Assembly: GCF_014946725.1 (NCBI RefSeq) | Contig: NZ_JACFXY010000009.1 | Location: 62,001 to 126,000 of the forward strand | Source: Mixta mediterraneensis | GTDB lineage: Bacteria; Pseudomonadota; Gammaproteobacteria; Enterobacterales; Enterobacteriaceae | Reading direction: 5' to 3' | Length of the DNA stretch: 64,000 nucleotides | Shown: piece by piece, positions 30,841-41,162 of the stretch | How the letters are laid out: the number at the start of each line of letters is the position of its first letter | Position numbering within the stretch: the first letter of the stretch is position 1 | Program-made: the position numbers and the translations under genes | The notes under the pieces: model-generated | What the model was told of the DNA's origin: nothing | Database searches by the model: none | The model's input: only the letters and a program-made list of their open reading frames with translations

Positions 30841-31881
30841 ATGCATTATCACCGTATCCCCCACAGCACGCTGGAAGTGAGTCAATTGGGGCTGGGAACT
30901 ATGACGTTTGGTGAGCAAAACAGCGAAGCCGACGCCCATGCTCAACTGGATTTGGCGGTTAGTTCCGGCATCAACCTTATTGATACCGCCGAAATGTACC
31001 CAGTGCCACCACGCCCGGAAACCCAGGGTTTAACTGAACAATATATTGGCAGCTGGCTCAAAAAGCGTGGCAGCCGCGACAAAATCATTCTGGCCAGTAA
31101 AGTCGCCGGTCCTTCGCGTGGTAATGATGCCTCGATTCGATCCAATATGGCGCTGGATCGCAAAAATATCCGCGAAGCGCTGGAAGCCAGCCTGAAACGC
31201 CTGAACACTGATTATCTCGATCTTTATCAACTGCACTGGCCGCAGCGCCAGACGAATTTTTTTGGCAAACTGGGTTATCAGTACAGTGAAAATACCTCGC
31301 CGGTAACCTTACTGGAAACGCTGGAAGCGCTGGCCGAGCAGGTACGTGCCGGTAAAATTCGTTATATCGGTGTGTCGAACGAAACCGCGTGGGGCGTAAT
31401 GCGCTACCTGCAACTGGCGGAAAAACATGAGCTGCCGCGTATTGTCACCATTCAAAATCCTTACAGCCTGCTGAATCGCAGCTTTGAAGTCGGTCTGGCA
31501 GAAATCAGCCAACATGAAGGCGTTGAGTTGCTGGCCTATTCCAGCCTGGCGTTTGGCACCCTGAGTGGTAAATACCTGAACGGCGCTAAACCGGCGGGAG
31601 CGCGCAATACGCTGTTTAGTCGCTTTACCCGTTACAGCAACAAACAGTCGGAAAAAGCGGTGGCGGAATACGTTGAGCTGGCGAAGAAGCATCAGTTAGA
31701 TCCTTCGCAGATGGCGCTGGCCTTTGTGCGTCAACAGCCTTTCGTCGCCAGTACTTTGCTCGGCGCGACCACGCTGGAACAGCTAAAAACCAATATCGAC
31801 AGCTTCAATCTGACCCTGAGCGCAGAAGTATCCGAAGAATTAGAGATCATTCACCAGCGCTATACTTATCCCGCACCGTGA
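30841..31881 (+). CDS. tas: Aldo/keto reductase Tas
   Basis: NADP(H)-dependent aldo-keto reductase; in E. coli its overexpression suppresses a tyrosine auxotrophy, and its natural substrate is unclear. The 346-residue TIM barrel has LIDTAEMYP (catalytic Asp and Tyr), DLYQLHWP (His), and the cofactor-binding C-terminal LGATTLEQL. The ribosome site AAGGAAG precedes the ATG. A perfect 10-bp inverted repeat follows the stop. Confidence 0.95.
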   Translation: MHYHRIPHSTLEVSQLGLGTMTFGEQNSEADAHAQLDLAVSSGINLIDTAEMYPVPPRPETQGLTEQYIGSWLKKRGSRDKIILASKVAGPSRGNDASIRSNMALDRKNIREALEASLKRLNTDYLDLYQLHWPQRQTNFFGKLGYQYSENTSPVTLLETLEALAEQVRAGKIRYIGVSNETAWGVMRYLQLAEKHELPRIVTIQNPYSLLNRSFEVGLAEISQHEGVELLAYSSLAFGTLSGKYLNGAKPAGARNTLFSRFTRYSNKQSEKAVAEYVELAKKHQLDPSQMALAFVRQQPFVASTLLGATTLEQLKTNIDSFNLTLSAEVSEELEIIHQRYTYPAP

Positions 31882-31887
31882 GAATTC

Positions 31888-31919
31888 TTTTGCCAGCTAC
31901 AGTATCTCGGCTGGCAAAA
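31888..31919. terminator. Bidirectional-type terminator between tas and lysA
   Basis: Perfect 10-bp inverted repeat TTTTGCCAGC / GCTGGCAAAA with a 12-base loop in the space where tas and lysA converge. It has T-rich ends on both strands. Confidence 0.65.
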
Positions 31920-32033
31920 GCCCGGCATCACTTTATTAACAGCACGCCAGACTCGTATTTTTTGTAGCACCGCGCTGAGCGGCAAACCTGTACGTTTCTC
32001 CTGCGCGTAGCGGCTCTGCGCCGCTCACGCTTC

Positions 32034-33290
32034 TTAACCCAGCTCCAGCGCCAGCAATTCCTGAATGGTTTGCGCCCGACGAATTTCACGTGGCTGGCCT
32101 TGCCCGAACAGCACTTCAGGGATCAAAGGACGGCTGTTGTAGTTGGAGGACATGGAAGCGCCATAAGCGCCAGTATCATGAAACACCAGATAATCGCCTA
32201 CCTGCGCCGCAGGAATTGCGCGGGTTTCCACTTTGCCACCTTCCTGTTGGGTAAACACATCACCGGATTCGCACAACGGGCCGGCCACCACACTTTCCAC
32301 CGTATTCTGCTCATCAATCTGACGATCATCGCCTGGCATCAGCGAGATATGGTGATAACTGCCATACATAGATGGACGCATTAAATCGCTAAAACCCGCA
32401 TCCACCAGTACGAAATGACGGCGGCCCATCTCTTTGACTGCCCGGACCTGCGAAACCAGCACGCCGGCTTCAGCGACCAGGAAGCGACCGGGTTCGATTT
32501 CGAGTTTCACCGGATGTCCAAGGTGCGCCGCGATACGCTGGCGTGCTGCATCCCACAAACCGAAATAATGGGCCGTATCAATCGCCTCTTCACCGTGGTG
32601 ATAAGGGATGGATAAGCCTCCACCTGCTGAGATAGCTTCCAGATCCTGACCGAACTCAATCACCTGATTGACCATTGCATCGCAGACCTGTTGCAAATGC
32701 CCGTAATCCACGCCAGAGCCAATATGCATATGAATGCCAACCAGGCGCAGGCCATATTGCTGAATGGCGGCCAGCGCCTGCGGCAAATCGTCATGCCAGA
32801 TGCCGTGCTTGCTGTTTTCGCCGCCAGTATTGGTTTTTTGGCTGTGGCCGTGACCGAAGCCCGGATTCACACGTAACCACACCGCATGGCCCGGCGAAAC
32901 ATTGCCAAGCTGATGCAGCATATCCACTGAACCGGCGTTGACCGGTATGTTTAATTCGGCAATACGTGCCAGCGTTGGCGTATCGAATACGTCAGCGGTA
33001 AAAACAATTTCATCCCCGCCCGCCTGATACCCCGCCACCAGCGCACGTTCAATTTCGCCCAGTGACACTGAATCCACCTTCACTCCCGCTGAACGCATCA
33101 GGCGGAGAATATGAATATTTGAACTGGCTTTTTGGGCAAAACGCACCACATCAAATGCATGTAACTGGCCAATGCGCGCCAGAATAATTTGGGCATCGTA
33201 GGCCCAGAATGGACCGCTGTAATGACGCGCCAGCGGCAATAAGTTAGCGCGGGTTAATGCAGTTTCGGTGTTATTTAGCGAAATGGGCAT
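32034..33290 (-). CDS. lysA: Diaminopimelate decarboxylase LysA
   Basis: Last step of lysine synthesis: meso-diaminopimelate to L-lysine plus CO2, PLP-dependent. The 418-residue fold type III enzyme has the PLP-lysine region VVRFAQKASSN, the HMHIGSGVDY (HIGS) motif, and the C-terminal catalytic GPLCESGDVF and DTGAYGASMSSNYNSRP. It is divergent from its activator gene lysR, 89 bp apart. Confidence 0.97.
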   Translation of the reverse strand: MPISLNNTETALTRANLLPLARHYSGPFWAYDAQIILARIGQLHAFDVVRFAQKASSNIHILRLMRSAGVKVDSVSLGEIERALVAGYQAGGDEIVFTADVFDTPTLARIAELNIPVNAGSVDMLHQLGNVSPGHAVWLRVNPGFGHGHSQKTNTGGENSKHGIWHDDLPQALAAIQQYGLRLVGIHMHIGSGVDYGHLQQVCDAMVNQVIEFGQDLEAISAGGGLSIPYHHGEEAIDTAHYFGLWDAARQRIAAHLGHPVKLEIEPGRFLVAEAGVLVSQVRAVKEMGRRHFVLVDAGFSDLMRPSMYGSYHHISLMPGDDRQIDEQNTVESVVAGPLCESGDVFTQQEGGKVETRAIPAAQVGDYLVFHDTGAYGASMSSNYNSRPLIPEVLFGQGQPREIRRAQTIQELLALELG

Positions 33291-33391
33291 AGCTATTCTC
33301 CTGTAGCAATCTGCTTATTAAGCCAGAATCGTGCCATGTCGAAAAATATCTGTTTAAATATCGTCTATGCAAAATTGATATGGGAAGATCT

Positions 33392-34312
33392 GTGGCGAAC
33401 ATTAACTGGCGGCACATCGAAATTTTTCATGCGGTGATGACCAGTGGTAACCTGACCCAGGCCGCCACGCTGTTGCGGACTTCACAGCCAACAGTGAGCC
33501 GTGAGCTGGCACGTCTGGAGCAGCAGCTTGGATTACAACTGTTTGAACGGATACGTGGACGTCTGCAACCGACCGTGCAGGGTTTACGGTTGTTCGAAGA
33601 AGTTCAGCGTTCATGGTATGGGCTGGATCGCATTATGGAGGCAGCCGAAGGGCTGCGCCAGTTTCGTCAGGGCGAGCTTTCTGTTGCCTGTTTACCGGTC
33701 TTTTCACAATCGCTGTTGCCACCGCTGTGTCAACCGTTTCTGCAACGCTATCCCGACGTCAGTATGAATATCATTCCGCAGGAATCACCGCTGCTGGAAG
33801 AGTGGCTATCGGCACAGCGCTACGATCTTGGACTGACTGAAACACAACATGCACCGGCGGGTACGGATCGAATTGCGCTGCTGACCTGCGATGAAGTGTG
33901 CGTATTGCCACAGCAGCATCCCCTGTGTGTGCGCAATGTGCTTACGCCCCAGGATTTTGCCGGGGAAAATTATGTCAGCCTGTCGCGTACCGACAGTTAT
34001 CGTCAACTACTGGATAGTCTGTTTCAGGAACGGGGAGTGGAACGCAGGCTGGTGCTGGAAACGCACAGCGCCGCATCGGTGTGTGCAATGGTGAAAGCGG
34101 GTGTGGGAATTTCAATTGTGAACCCGCTGACGGCGCTGGATTACGCTGACAGCGGTGTGGTAATGCGCAAATTCAGCATCGCGGTGCCGTTTACCGTCAG
34201 CCTGGTAAAACCGCAACATCGCCCTGCGTCAGCGCTGCTGGACACTTTCATCGACCACCTGCAAAAACAGGTGGCCCACTTTTCAACGCGTATCGCCGCG
34301 CGGCTGGTTTAA
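33392..34312 (+). CDS. lysR: LysR-type activator of lysA, LysR
   Basis: Activates lysA when lysine is low and represses itself. The protein has the winged HTH (NLTQAATLLRTSQPTVSRELARLEQQLG) and effector domain of the family, closely matching E. coli LysR to ETHSAASVCAMVKAGVGISIVNPLTALDY. Two in-frame starts are possible: ATG 33380 and GTG 33392. The GTG has a well-placed GGGAAG and gives MANINWRHIEIFHAVM, nearer the E. coli length; I choose it with moderate confidence. The 3' end overlaps the convergent transporter gene by four bases. Confidence 0.95.
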   Translation: MANINWRHIEIFHAVMTSGNLTQAATLLRTSQPTVSRELARLEQQLGLQLFERIRGRLQPTVQGLRLFEEVQRSWYGLDRIMEAAEGLRQFRQGELSVACLPVFSQSLLPPLCQPFLQRYPDVSMNIIPQESPLLEEWLSAQRYDLGLTETQHAPAGTDRIALLTCDEVCVLPQQHPLCVRNVLTPQDFAGENYVSLSRTDSYRQLLDSLFQERGVERRLVLETHSAASVCAMVKAGVGISIVNPLTALDYADSGVVMRKFSIAVPFTVSLVKPQHRPASALLDTFIDHLQKQVAHFSTRIAARLV

Positions 34313-35472
34313 GCCCGCACCGTTACTGCGGCACCTCCGGATTTGCGAAAGGTGATCAAACAAATTACCAACCCAATCGCCGCCAGCACAGCCGCAGCAA
34401 CCGGCACTGCGGTTAAAGCATAACCGCGATCGATAACCGCACCGCCGACCCATGCGCCCAGCGCATTGCCCACGTTGAAAGCGGAAATATTCATCGTTGA
34501 CACCAGGTTGGGCGCATCTTTACCGTGACGCACCACATTAATCTGCAAGCCTGGCACCGTGGCAAACGTCGCCATTGCCCACAGAAACAGCGTCACTTCT
34601 GCCAGCCACAGCGCATGGCTGGTCCAGCTAAACAGCAGCGAAAACACAGCGATCAGTGAAAAACTCAGGATCAGGCTAACCGATACTTTCCAGTCAGCCA
34701 GTTTACCGCCCAAAATATTGCCGACGGTTAAACCCGCGCCAATCAGAAATAGCGTCCAGCTCACACCGCGAGCGCTGATGCCGGTAACCTGCAACAGCAG
34801 CGGCGCAATATAGCTAAACAGCGCGAACATTGCTGCGGCGAAAAAGACCGTCATCAACAGCGAAAGCCACAGCTTACCGTTTGCCAGCGCATTAATTTCA
34901 CTCGCCAGGTGTACCGGTTTTTCTTCTTTATTACCCGGCAGGCTAACGATCAGTGCAATAAACGCCAGGATGCCGATAATCGCCACGCCCCAGAAAGTCG
35001 CACGCCAACCGAACAACTGACCGAACCAGGTACCCAACGGCACGCCTAAGACGTTAGCCAGCGTCAAACCGGTAAACATCAATGCCACCGCCGATGCCTG
35101 GCGCCCCGGTGCTACCAGACTGGCCGCGACGACGGAACCAATGCCAAAAAATGCACCGTGACACAGCGCCGTGATAACACGCGCGATCATCAGCAGGTTA
35201 TAGCTGTAAGCCAGCGCACACAGCACGTTACCGATGATAAATATCACCATCATCAAAATTAAAGTGCGCTTACGCGGTAGCTTCGCCGTCAGCAGCGCCA
35301 TGATGGGTGCGCCAATGGCAACGCCCAGCGCGTAACCGCTGATCAGCCAGCCTGCCGACGGAATCGACACCTGTAAATCGCCAGCCACTTCCGGTAACAG
35401 GCCCATAATCACAAACTCGGTGGTGCCGATGGCAAACGCACTCAGCGCCAGCGCCAATAACGCAACAGGCAT
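34309..35472 (-). CDS. DHA1-family MFS transporter (YdhP/AraJ-like)
   Basis: Twelve-segment major facilitator protein of 387 residues. The N-terminal FAIGTTEFVIMGLLPEVA, loop motif A-like LTAKLPRKRT and second-half NIGAFN-like segment (STMNISAFNVGNALGAWVGG) place it with the YdhP/AraJ/arabinose-efflux-like group of drug:H+ antiporters. The substrate cannot be told. Its 3' end overlaps lysR; the gene is not next to a dedicated regulator here. It is not part of the conserved E. coli order at this place. Confidence 0.85.
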   Translation of the reverse strand: MPVALLALALSAFAIGTTEFVIMGLLPEVAGDLQVSIPSAGWLISGYALGVAIGAPIMALLTAKLPRKRTLILMMVIFIIGNVLCALAYSYNLLMIARVITALCHGAFFGIGSVVAASLVAPGRQASAVALMFTGLTLANVLGVPLGTWFGQLFGWRATFWGVAIIGILAFIALIVSLPGNKEEKPVHLASEINALANGKLWLSLLMTVFFAAAMFALFSYIAPLLLQVTGISARGVSWTLFLIGAGLTVGNILGGKLADWKVSVSLILSFSLIAVFSLLFSWTSHALWLAEVTLFLWAMATFATVPGLQINVVRHGKDAPNLVSTMNISAFNVGNALGAWVGGAVIDRGYALTAVPVAAAVLAAIGLVICLITFRKSGGAAVTVRA

Positions 35473-35805
35473 AACACTCTCCCAATAAAGAACACGCAGG
35501 CGACCCGCGCAAGATTTACGCGGTACGATGGACGCTTATTAAAATTTGATCTTCGTCACGGTGCGTATTAAATCATAGCCGCTTCCTGTCATACACCCCG
35601 ACGCTCGCAAGAGTAATTTGCCTGCTATGCAATAATGGGCTTCTGACTCCACGTTAAGACAGATCTGAGTTTCCGCACTACGCCTGGTTATCCCGCCGAC
35701 AGAAGCTATCCTTTTCTCGTTTTACCAATCAATAAAGCGTTAGCGTTGCCGATACTCCTATTGGATCGCCAGATGAAATGACATCAATCTGACATGGGAA
35801 AGAGA
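35473..35805. other. Intergenic region, no gene seen
   Basis: 333 bp between the divergent MFS gene and the serine-protease-like lipoprotein gene. It contains no open frame with recognisable similarity and no clear terminator; it should carry both promoters. Confidence 0.5.
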
Positions 35806-36432
35806 ATGCGACGGCTTATTGTCTTAATGGTATTTGGCTTAACCGGCTGTTCGGTGGGTCATTATGAATACAGTAAAGAGGCCGCGAAGCGCGTCGATAT
35901 GACCGTTACCGGTATTCCTACCGTGTTGGGCTTAGGCACACTTGGCACCACCATCCCGCTGACAGCGGACTACAGCCTGACCGCCGCCCATGTCGCCAAA
36001 TTTTCTCTTTACCGGGTGAAGGCCTGGCATCCTGAATGTGATCTGGCCGTGGTTTATCATAAGAATCATGAAGCGAATTTGCCGCCGAATTTCCGCAACA
36101 GCCATATCGGCGAGCGCGTCAATCTCTACGGTTACAGTTTTATCTCAGCGATGCCGGTGAGCTCTGCCGGGCAAAATCTGATTAATACCACCTTAGCCAA
36201 TAGCTGGAACAAGGCGGCTTGCGTTGTGGTGGCAGCCAATGCGGGGGTGGTGAAAGGCATGTCAGGGGGAGCGGTGTATAACGCCTCCGATGATACGCTG
36301 GCAGGCGTGATCGTTGGCTATAGCGACCGCATCAACGATAACAAGAGTGGCAAAACGCTCTATAAAAATGTAGCGCTGTATATACCGTATGCGCGCTTTA
36401 AAAACTGGCTTACGCAGGCGGTGAAATCCTGA
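35806..36432 (+). CDS. Putative lipoprotein with trypsin-like serine protease domain
   Basis: Protein of 208 residues with a lipoprotein signal (MRRLIVLMVFGLTG, Cys15). The rest resembles a chymotrypsin-fold protease: LTAAHVAK (His62), CDLAVVYH (Asp79) and GMSGGAVYN (Ser143), a complete catalytic triad in the usual order with the GXSGG serine motif. Cys78 and Cys129 could form a disulfide. The ATG at 35806 is chosen over 35794 because GGGAAAGAG lies just before it. It would sit in the inner or outer membrane facing the periplasm. I know no named homologue; substrate and role are unknown. It is single, flanked by housekeeping genes. Confidence 0.75.
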   Translation: MRRLIVLMVFGLTGCSVGHYEYSKEAAKRVDMTVTGIPTVLGLGTLGTTIPLTADYSLTAAHVAKFSLYRVKAWHPECDLAVVYHKNHEANLPPNFRNSHIGERVNLYGYSFISAMPVSSAGQNLINTTLANSWNKAACVVVAANAGVVKGMSGGAVYNASDDTLAGVIVGYSDRINDNKSGKTLYKNVALYIPYARFKNWLTQAVKS

Positions 36433-36535
36433 TGATATAACGACGGCTCCGGTCAGCAATCGTCGCTTGTTGTTTTTGTAAGGTCTCAAGCCGCACAGAG
36501 CAGGCTGGCTCAGAATCGTGGTGGAGAGTGCAACA

Positions 36536-36560
36536 AAAAGCCGGGATTATCCCGGCTTTT
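36536..36560. terminator. Bidirectional terminator between the lipoprotein gene and lysS
   Basis: Perfect 12-bp inverted repeat AAAAGCCGGGAT / ATCCCGGCTTTT with a one-base loop as drawn; A/T tracts flank both sides. It lies 20 bases after the lysS stop on the minus strand and also serves the convergent gene. Confidence 0.85.
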
Positions 36561-36579
36561 ATGCTTTCACAACAAAAGA

Positions 36580-38100
36580 TTATTTGCCGCCTGGGCGCAA
36601 CGCCGGGAACAGGATAACGTCGCGGATGGTGTGGCTGTTCGTAAACAGCATGACCATCCGGTCGATACCAATACCCAAACCTGCGGTAGGCGGTAAGCCA
36701 TGTTCCAGCGCAGTGACGTAATCTTCGTCATAGAACATCGCTTCATCGTCGCCCGCATCTTTGGCGTTCACCTGTTGCAGGAAGCGCTCTGCCTGATCTT
36801 CCGCATCGTTCAGTTCTGAGAAGCCGTTACCGATTTCACGTCCACCAATAAAGAACTCAAAACGGTCAGTGATTTCCGGGTTCTCATCATTACGACGCGC
36901 CAGTGGTGACACTTCGGCCGGGTATTCTGTAATAAAGGTTGGCTGAATCAGATGCGCTTCTGCAGTCTCTTCGAAAATTTCAGTAACCACACGGCCCAGG
37001 CCCCAGCTTTTCTCAACTTTGATGCCGATTAACTGCGCAACCGCCACCGCTTTATCGAAATCGTCCAGATCAGCCAGATCAGTTTCCGGGCGATATTTCT
37101 TGATCGCTTCACGCATGGTCAGCTTTTCAAACGGCTTCCCGAAGTCGAACGCTTGCTCACCATAAGGCACCACGGTCGTCCCCAGCACATTTTGTGCCAG
37201 CGTACGGAACAGGCTTTCGGTCAGCTCGATCAGATCGTTATAATCCGCATACGCCATATAGAGCTCCATCATGGTGAACTCTGGATTATGACGCGGCGAA
37301 ATACCTTCATTACGGAAGTTACGGTTAATCTCAAACACGCGATCAAAGCCGCCCACCACCAGGCGCTTCAGATACAGCTCCGGCGCAATACGCAGGTACA
37401 TATCAATGTCCAGCGCATTGTGATGCGTAATAAACGGACGCGCAGATGCACCGCCAGGAATCACTTGCATCATAGGGGTTTCGACTTCCATAAAGTCGCG
37501 GCTCACCATGAACTGACGAATGCCGGCCATGATTTGCGAACGGATTTTGAAAGTATTGCGTGATTCATCGTTGGCGATGAGATCAAGGTAACGCTGTCGA
37601 TAGCGGGTTTCCTGATCGGCGAGGCCGTGGAACTTGTCTGGCAGCGGACGCAGCGCTTTGGTCAGCAGGCGCAGTTCTGAACAGTGAATCGACAGTTCGC
37701 CGGTTTTCGTCTTAAACAGCTTACCGCGTGCGCCGAGGATGTCGCCGAGATCCCACTTTTTGAACTGCTCGTTGTAAATACCTTCCGCCAGATCGTCACG
37801 CGCCACATACAGCTGAATACGACCGCCAACGTCCTGCAGCGTTACGAATGAAGCTTTACCCATGATACGGCGGGTCATCATACGACCCGCAACGCTGACC
37901 TCAATGCCGAGATCTTCCAGTTCTTCGTTGCTCTTCTCATCGTAGCTGGCGTGTAGCAAATTAGAAGTGGTGTCACGACGGAAATCGTTAGGAAACGCCA
38001 CGCCGGTTTCACGCAGCGCGCCAAGCTTCTCGCGACGCGCTTTTAGTTCGTTATTTAACTCAAGTGCGACGTCAGCGCTCTGCGGTTGTTGTTCAGACAT
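36580..38100 (-). CDS. lysS: Lysyl-tRNA synthetase LysS (class II)
   Basis: Charges tRNA-Lys. The 506-residue enzyme has an N-terminal OB-fold anticodon-binding domain (about 60-150) and a class II catalytic core with motif 2 [21 protein letters not shown] and motif 3 [12 protein letters not shown] near the C-terminus. It lies nine bases after prfB in the same direction, the conserved prfB-lysS operon. Confidence 0.97.
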   Translation of the reverse strand: MSEQQPQSADVALELNNELKARREKLGALRETGVAFPNDFRRDTTSNLLHASYDEKSNEELEDLGIEVSVAGRMMTRRIMGKASFVTLQDVGGRIQLYVARDDLAEGIYNEQFKKWDLGDILGARGKLFKTKTGELSIHCSELRLLTKALRPLPDKFHGLADQETRYRQRYLDLIANDESRNTFKIRSQIMAGIRQFMVSRDFMEVETPMMQVIPGGASARPFITHHNALDIDMYLRIAPELYLKRLVVGGFDRVFEINRNFRNEGISPRHNPEFTMMELYMAYADYNDLIELTESLFRTLAQNVLGTTVVPYGEQAFDFGKPFEKLTMREAIKKYRPETDLADLDDFDKAVAVAQLIGIKVEKSWGLGRVVTEIFEETAEAHLIQPTFITEYPAEVSPLARRNDENPEITDRFEFFIGGREIGNGFSELNDAEDQAERFLQQVNAKDAGDDEAMFYDEDYVTALEHGLPPTAGLGIGIDRMVMLFTNSHTIRDVILFPALRPGGK

Positions 38101-38109
38101 GTCGGTTCC

Positions 38110-39208
38110 TTATAACCCTGCTTTTAAACTTGCTTCAATGAATCGATCCAGATCGCCGTCCAGCACCGCCTGCGTGTTGCGGGTTTCAACGCCGGTGCGC
38201 AAATCTTTGATACGCGAATCGTCGAGAACGTAAGAACGGATCTGACTTCCCCAGCCAATGTCGGACTTATTGTCTTCCAGGGCCTGCTTCTCGGCATTTT
38301 TCTTTTGCATCTCAAGCTCATACAGCTTCGCCTTCATCTGCTTCATGGCCTGATCTTTATTTTTATGCTGAGAACGATCGTTCTGACATTGCGTTACGGT
38401 GCCGGTTGGCACGTGCGTAATACGCACCGCAGATTCGGTACGGTTAACGTGCTGACCGCCTGCACCAGAAGCACGATAGACATCGATACGCAGATCGGCT
38501 GGATTGATTTCAATATCAATATCGTCATCCACTTCCGGGTAGATAAACGCCGAACTGAATGAGGTATGACGACGACCGCCCGAGTCAAACGGGCTTTTAC
38601 GTACCAGGCGGTGCACGCCGGTTTCGGTACGCAACCAGCCAAAAGCGTAATCACCTGACACACGAATCGTGACCGATTTAATCCCAGCCACGTCACCTTC
38701 AGACTCTTCAATGATTTCGGTTTTGAAGCCTTTGGCTTCGGCCCAACGCAGATACATACGCATCAGCATGCTGGCCCAGTCCTGCGCTTCGGTGCCGCCT
38801 GAACCGGCTTGCAAATCGATATAGCAGTCGGCGTTATCGTATTCACCTGAAAACATGCGGCGGAACTCTAATTCGCCCAGCCGGGTTTCCAGCACATCCA
38901 GCTCAGCAACGGCTTCGTTGAAGGTTTCTTCGTCGTCGGCTTCAACGGCCAGCTCCAGCAGGCCCTGCACATCGTCCAGGCCCTGTGTCATATGGTCGAG
39001 GGTTTCCACAATGGCTTCCAGCGAAGAGCGTTCTTTGCCCAGCGCCTGCGCACGTTCTGGTTCGTTCCATACGTCCGGTTGTTCCAGTTCAGCGTTTACT
39101 TCTTCGAGACGTTCTTTCTTGGCATCGTAGTCAAAGATACCCCCGAAGAACGTCGCTGCGCTCAGTGAGGTCCTGAATACGGTTTTTGACCGGGTTGATT
39201 TCAAACAT
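38110..39208 (-). CDS. prfB: Peptide chain release factor 2, with programmed +1 frameshift
   Basis: RF2 releases peptides at UGA and UAA. The gene starts at ATG 39208 ([14 protein letters not shown]) and reads to an in-frame TGA at 39133-39131, codon 26. The site is CTT TGA C preceded by an internal Shine-Dalgarno-like GGGGGT, the classic autoregulatory +1 frameshift; the +1 frame then continues [15 protein letters not shown] to the stop at 38110, about 365 residues in all. The GGQ motif ([16 protein letters not shown]) and the SPF anticodon-like motif (RKSPFDSGG) are present. The open frame extending upstream to 39333 in the +1 frame is not the start. Confidence 0.97.
39131..39145 (-). promoter_or_regulatory. 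RF2 +1 frameshift site
   Basis: On the minus strand: GGGGG, TAT, CTT TGA C. The G-rich block acts as an internal Shine-Dalgarno and the slippery CUU stalls before UGA when RF2 is low. All elements of the E. coli site are conserved. Confidence 0.95.
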
Positions 39209-39422
39209 GGCTTTAGCGTCTTTTTAGCGTTCGATGGGATGAGAAAATTAACGCGTAAGTTTACCCGAAACCAGCGCCAGTTTGTAGCGCTGAGACAATC
39301 CGGCTTCGGGTAACCGTTGATAAACAGAAACAATACAAAAGGAACGCAGGGTGAACCACGGGAAATACCGTTATCAATCTATTTAATACAGAGAATTACA
39401 TGTCACATTTGCGCCGTGTTTT

Positions 39423-41159
39423 CTAGCCCAGCGGCCACAGGTGATCAATAATCAACTGCACCGAACGATTACCGCGGTATTCATTAATATCCAGCTTAAA
39501 CGCCAGTTCGACATGGCGCACGCTGCTATCCGGCCATAAGGTGGTATCAACGTTAAACGCAATGCCATCAAGCAACGGACCGCCATCAAGCGGCTCAACC
39601 ATCACTTTTAAATGACGTTCGCCGACTAAACGCTGTTGTAGCAGCTTAAATTTGCCGTCAAACGCAGGTTCCGGGAAGGCCTGACCCCAGGGGCCCGCTT
39701 CACGCAGCAGCTCTGCCGTTTGCAGTGAAAACTCAGCCGGTTGTAACGCGCCATCTGACCAGATAACACCCTGCAACGCTTCGCCCTTCAGCCACTCTCC
39801 TACCAGCGCGGAAAAACGCTGTCGAAACTCGTGGTAGCGCGCCTCTTCCAGCGATAAACCCGCCGCCATCGCGTGTCCGCCAAACTTCAGCATCATACCA
39901 GGATAGAGCGTATCTAGTCGTTCCAGCGCGTCGCGCAGATGCAAACCCGCAATGGAGCGTCCCGATCCTTTCAGCGTGCCGTCACCCGCCGGGGCAAAGG
40001 CGATCACAGGACGGTGAAAACGCTCTTTTAACCGTGAGGCCAAAATACCTACCACGCCCTGATGCCATTCAGGATGATAGAACGCCAGTCCCAGCGGTAA
40101 GTCGGTCTGTTCGCGCTCTAGCTTCTGGCACAGCGCCAGCGCCTCGCTTTGCATCCCCTGCTCAATCTCTTTGCGCGTTTGGTTTAGCGCGTCAAGTTCG
40201 CTGGCCAGCATACGTGCCTGGCTGAGATCTTCCGTGAGCAACATGGCTACCCCGACCGACATATCATCCAGCCGTCCTGCTGCATTAAGGCGCGGCCCCA
40301 GCGCGAAGCCCAGATCGCTGGCCACCAGCTGACGCGCATCACGATGCGCAATTTCCAGCAGCGCACGAATACCGGGGCGGCATTTTCCCGCCCGGATCCG
40401 GCTCAAACCTTGCCACACCAGAATGCGGTTATTCACGTCAAGCGGCACTACATCAGCAACCGTGCCGAGTGCCACCAAATCTAATAACCCCGCAAGATTT
40501 GGCTCGGCGCGCTCGTCGCCGAACCAGTTTTGCGTGCGCAGGTGCGCACGCAGCGCCATCATCAGATAAAACGCCACGCCAACCCCCGCAAGCGAACGCG
40601 ACGGAAACCGGCAATCATTCAGGTTGGGATTGACGATAGCGTCGGCGTCAGGCAGCGTTTCGCCGGGCAGATGGTGATCGGTAATAAGTACCGGAATGCC
40701 GTGCTGATGCGCACACTCCACACCGGCATGTGACGAAATGCCATTATCCACGGTGAGGATCATTTCCGCGCCGCGCGCGCGCGCTTGTTCAACCACTTCC
40801 GGGCTGAGTCCATAACCATCTTCAAAACGGTTTGGCACTAAATACTGAACATTGCTCCCGCCCATGCTGCGTAGCGCTAATACGGTTAATGCGGTGCTGG
40901 TTGCGCCATCGGCATCAAAATCTCCCACCACCATAATGCGTCGCCCATCCTGCAATGCCTGATGCAGCAACGCGACCGCTCTGTCGATGCCGGTCAGGGT
41001 CCGAAATGGCAGGAGATTTTTTGCACCACGCTCCAGCTCAAGCGCGTCGCGCACGCCGCGTTGCAGGTAAAGACGCCTTAATAACGGCGGCAGATCCGCC
41101 GGTAAACTGTCATCAACCTGCACGCCACGGCGTCGTAATTCCACTTCTTTCTTCAACAC
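39423..41159 (-). CDS. recJ: Single-stranded-DNA-specific exonuclease RecJ
   Basis: 5'-3' ssDNA exonuclease in RecF-pathway recombination, mismatch and base-excision repair. The 578-residue protein has the DHH phosphoesterase motifs: VVGDFDADGATSTAL, ILTVDNGISS, LITDHHLPGE and, in the DHHA1 part, GGHAMAAG (near residue 425). Length equals E. coli (577). It follows dsbC by three bases in the xerD-dsbC-recJ operon. Confidence 0.97.
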   Translation of the reverse strand: MLKKEVELRRRGVQVDDSLPADLPPLLRRLYLQRGVRDALELERGAKNLLPFRTLTGIDRAVALLHQALQDGRRIMVVGDFDADGATSTALTVLALRSMGGSNVQYLVPNRFEDGYGLSPEVVEQARARGAEMILTVDNGISSHAGVECAHQHGIPVLITDHHLPGETLPDADAIVNPNLNDCRFPSRSLAGVGVAFYLMMALRAHLRTQNWFGDERAEPNLAGLLDLVALGTVADVVPLDVNNRILVWQGLSRIRAGKCRPGIRALLEIAHRDARQLVASDLGFALGPRLNAAGRLDDMSVGVAMLLTEDLSQARMLASELDALNQTRKEIEQGMQSEALALCQKLEREQTDLPLGLAFYHPEWHQGVVGILASRLKERFHRPVIAFAPAGDGTLKGSGRSIAGLHLRDALERLDTLYPGMMLKFGGHAMAAGLSLEEARYHEFRQRFSALVGEWLKGEALQGVIWSDGALQPAEFSLQTAELLREAGPWGQAFPEPAFDGKFKLLQQRLVGERHLKVMVEPLDGGPLLDGIAFNVDTTLWPDSSVRHVELAFKLDINEYRGNRSVQLIIDHLWPLG

Positions 41160-41162
41160 CGG

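Noticed and set aside
39209..39333. N-terminal extension of prfB in the +1 frame
   Set aside because: RF2 starts at 39208 in the zero frame and enters the +1 frame by programmed frameshift; the extension has no similarity.
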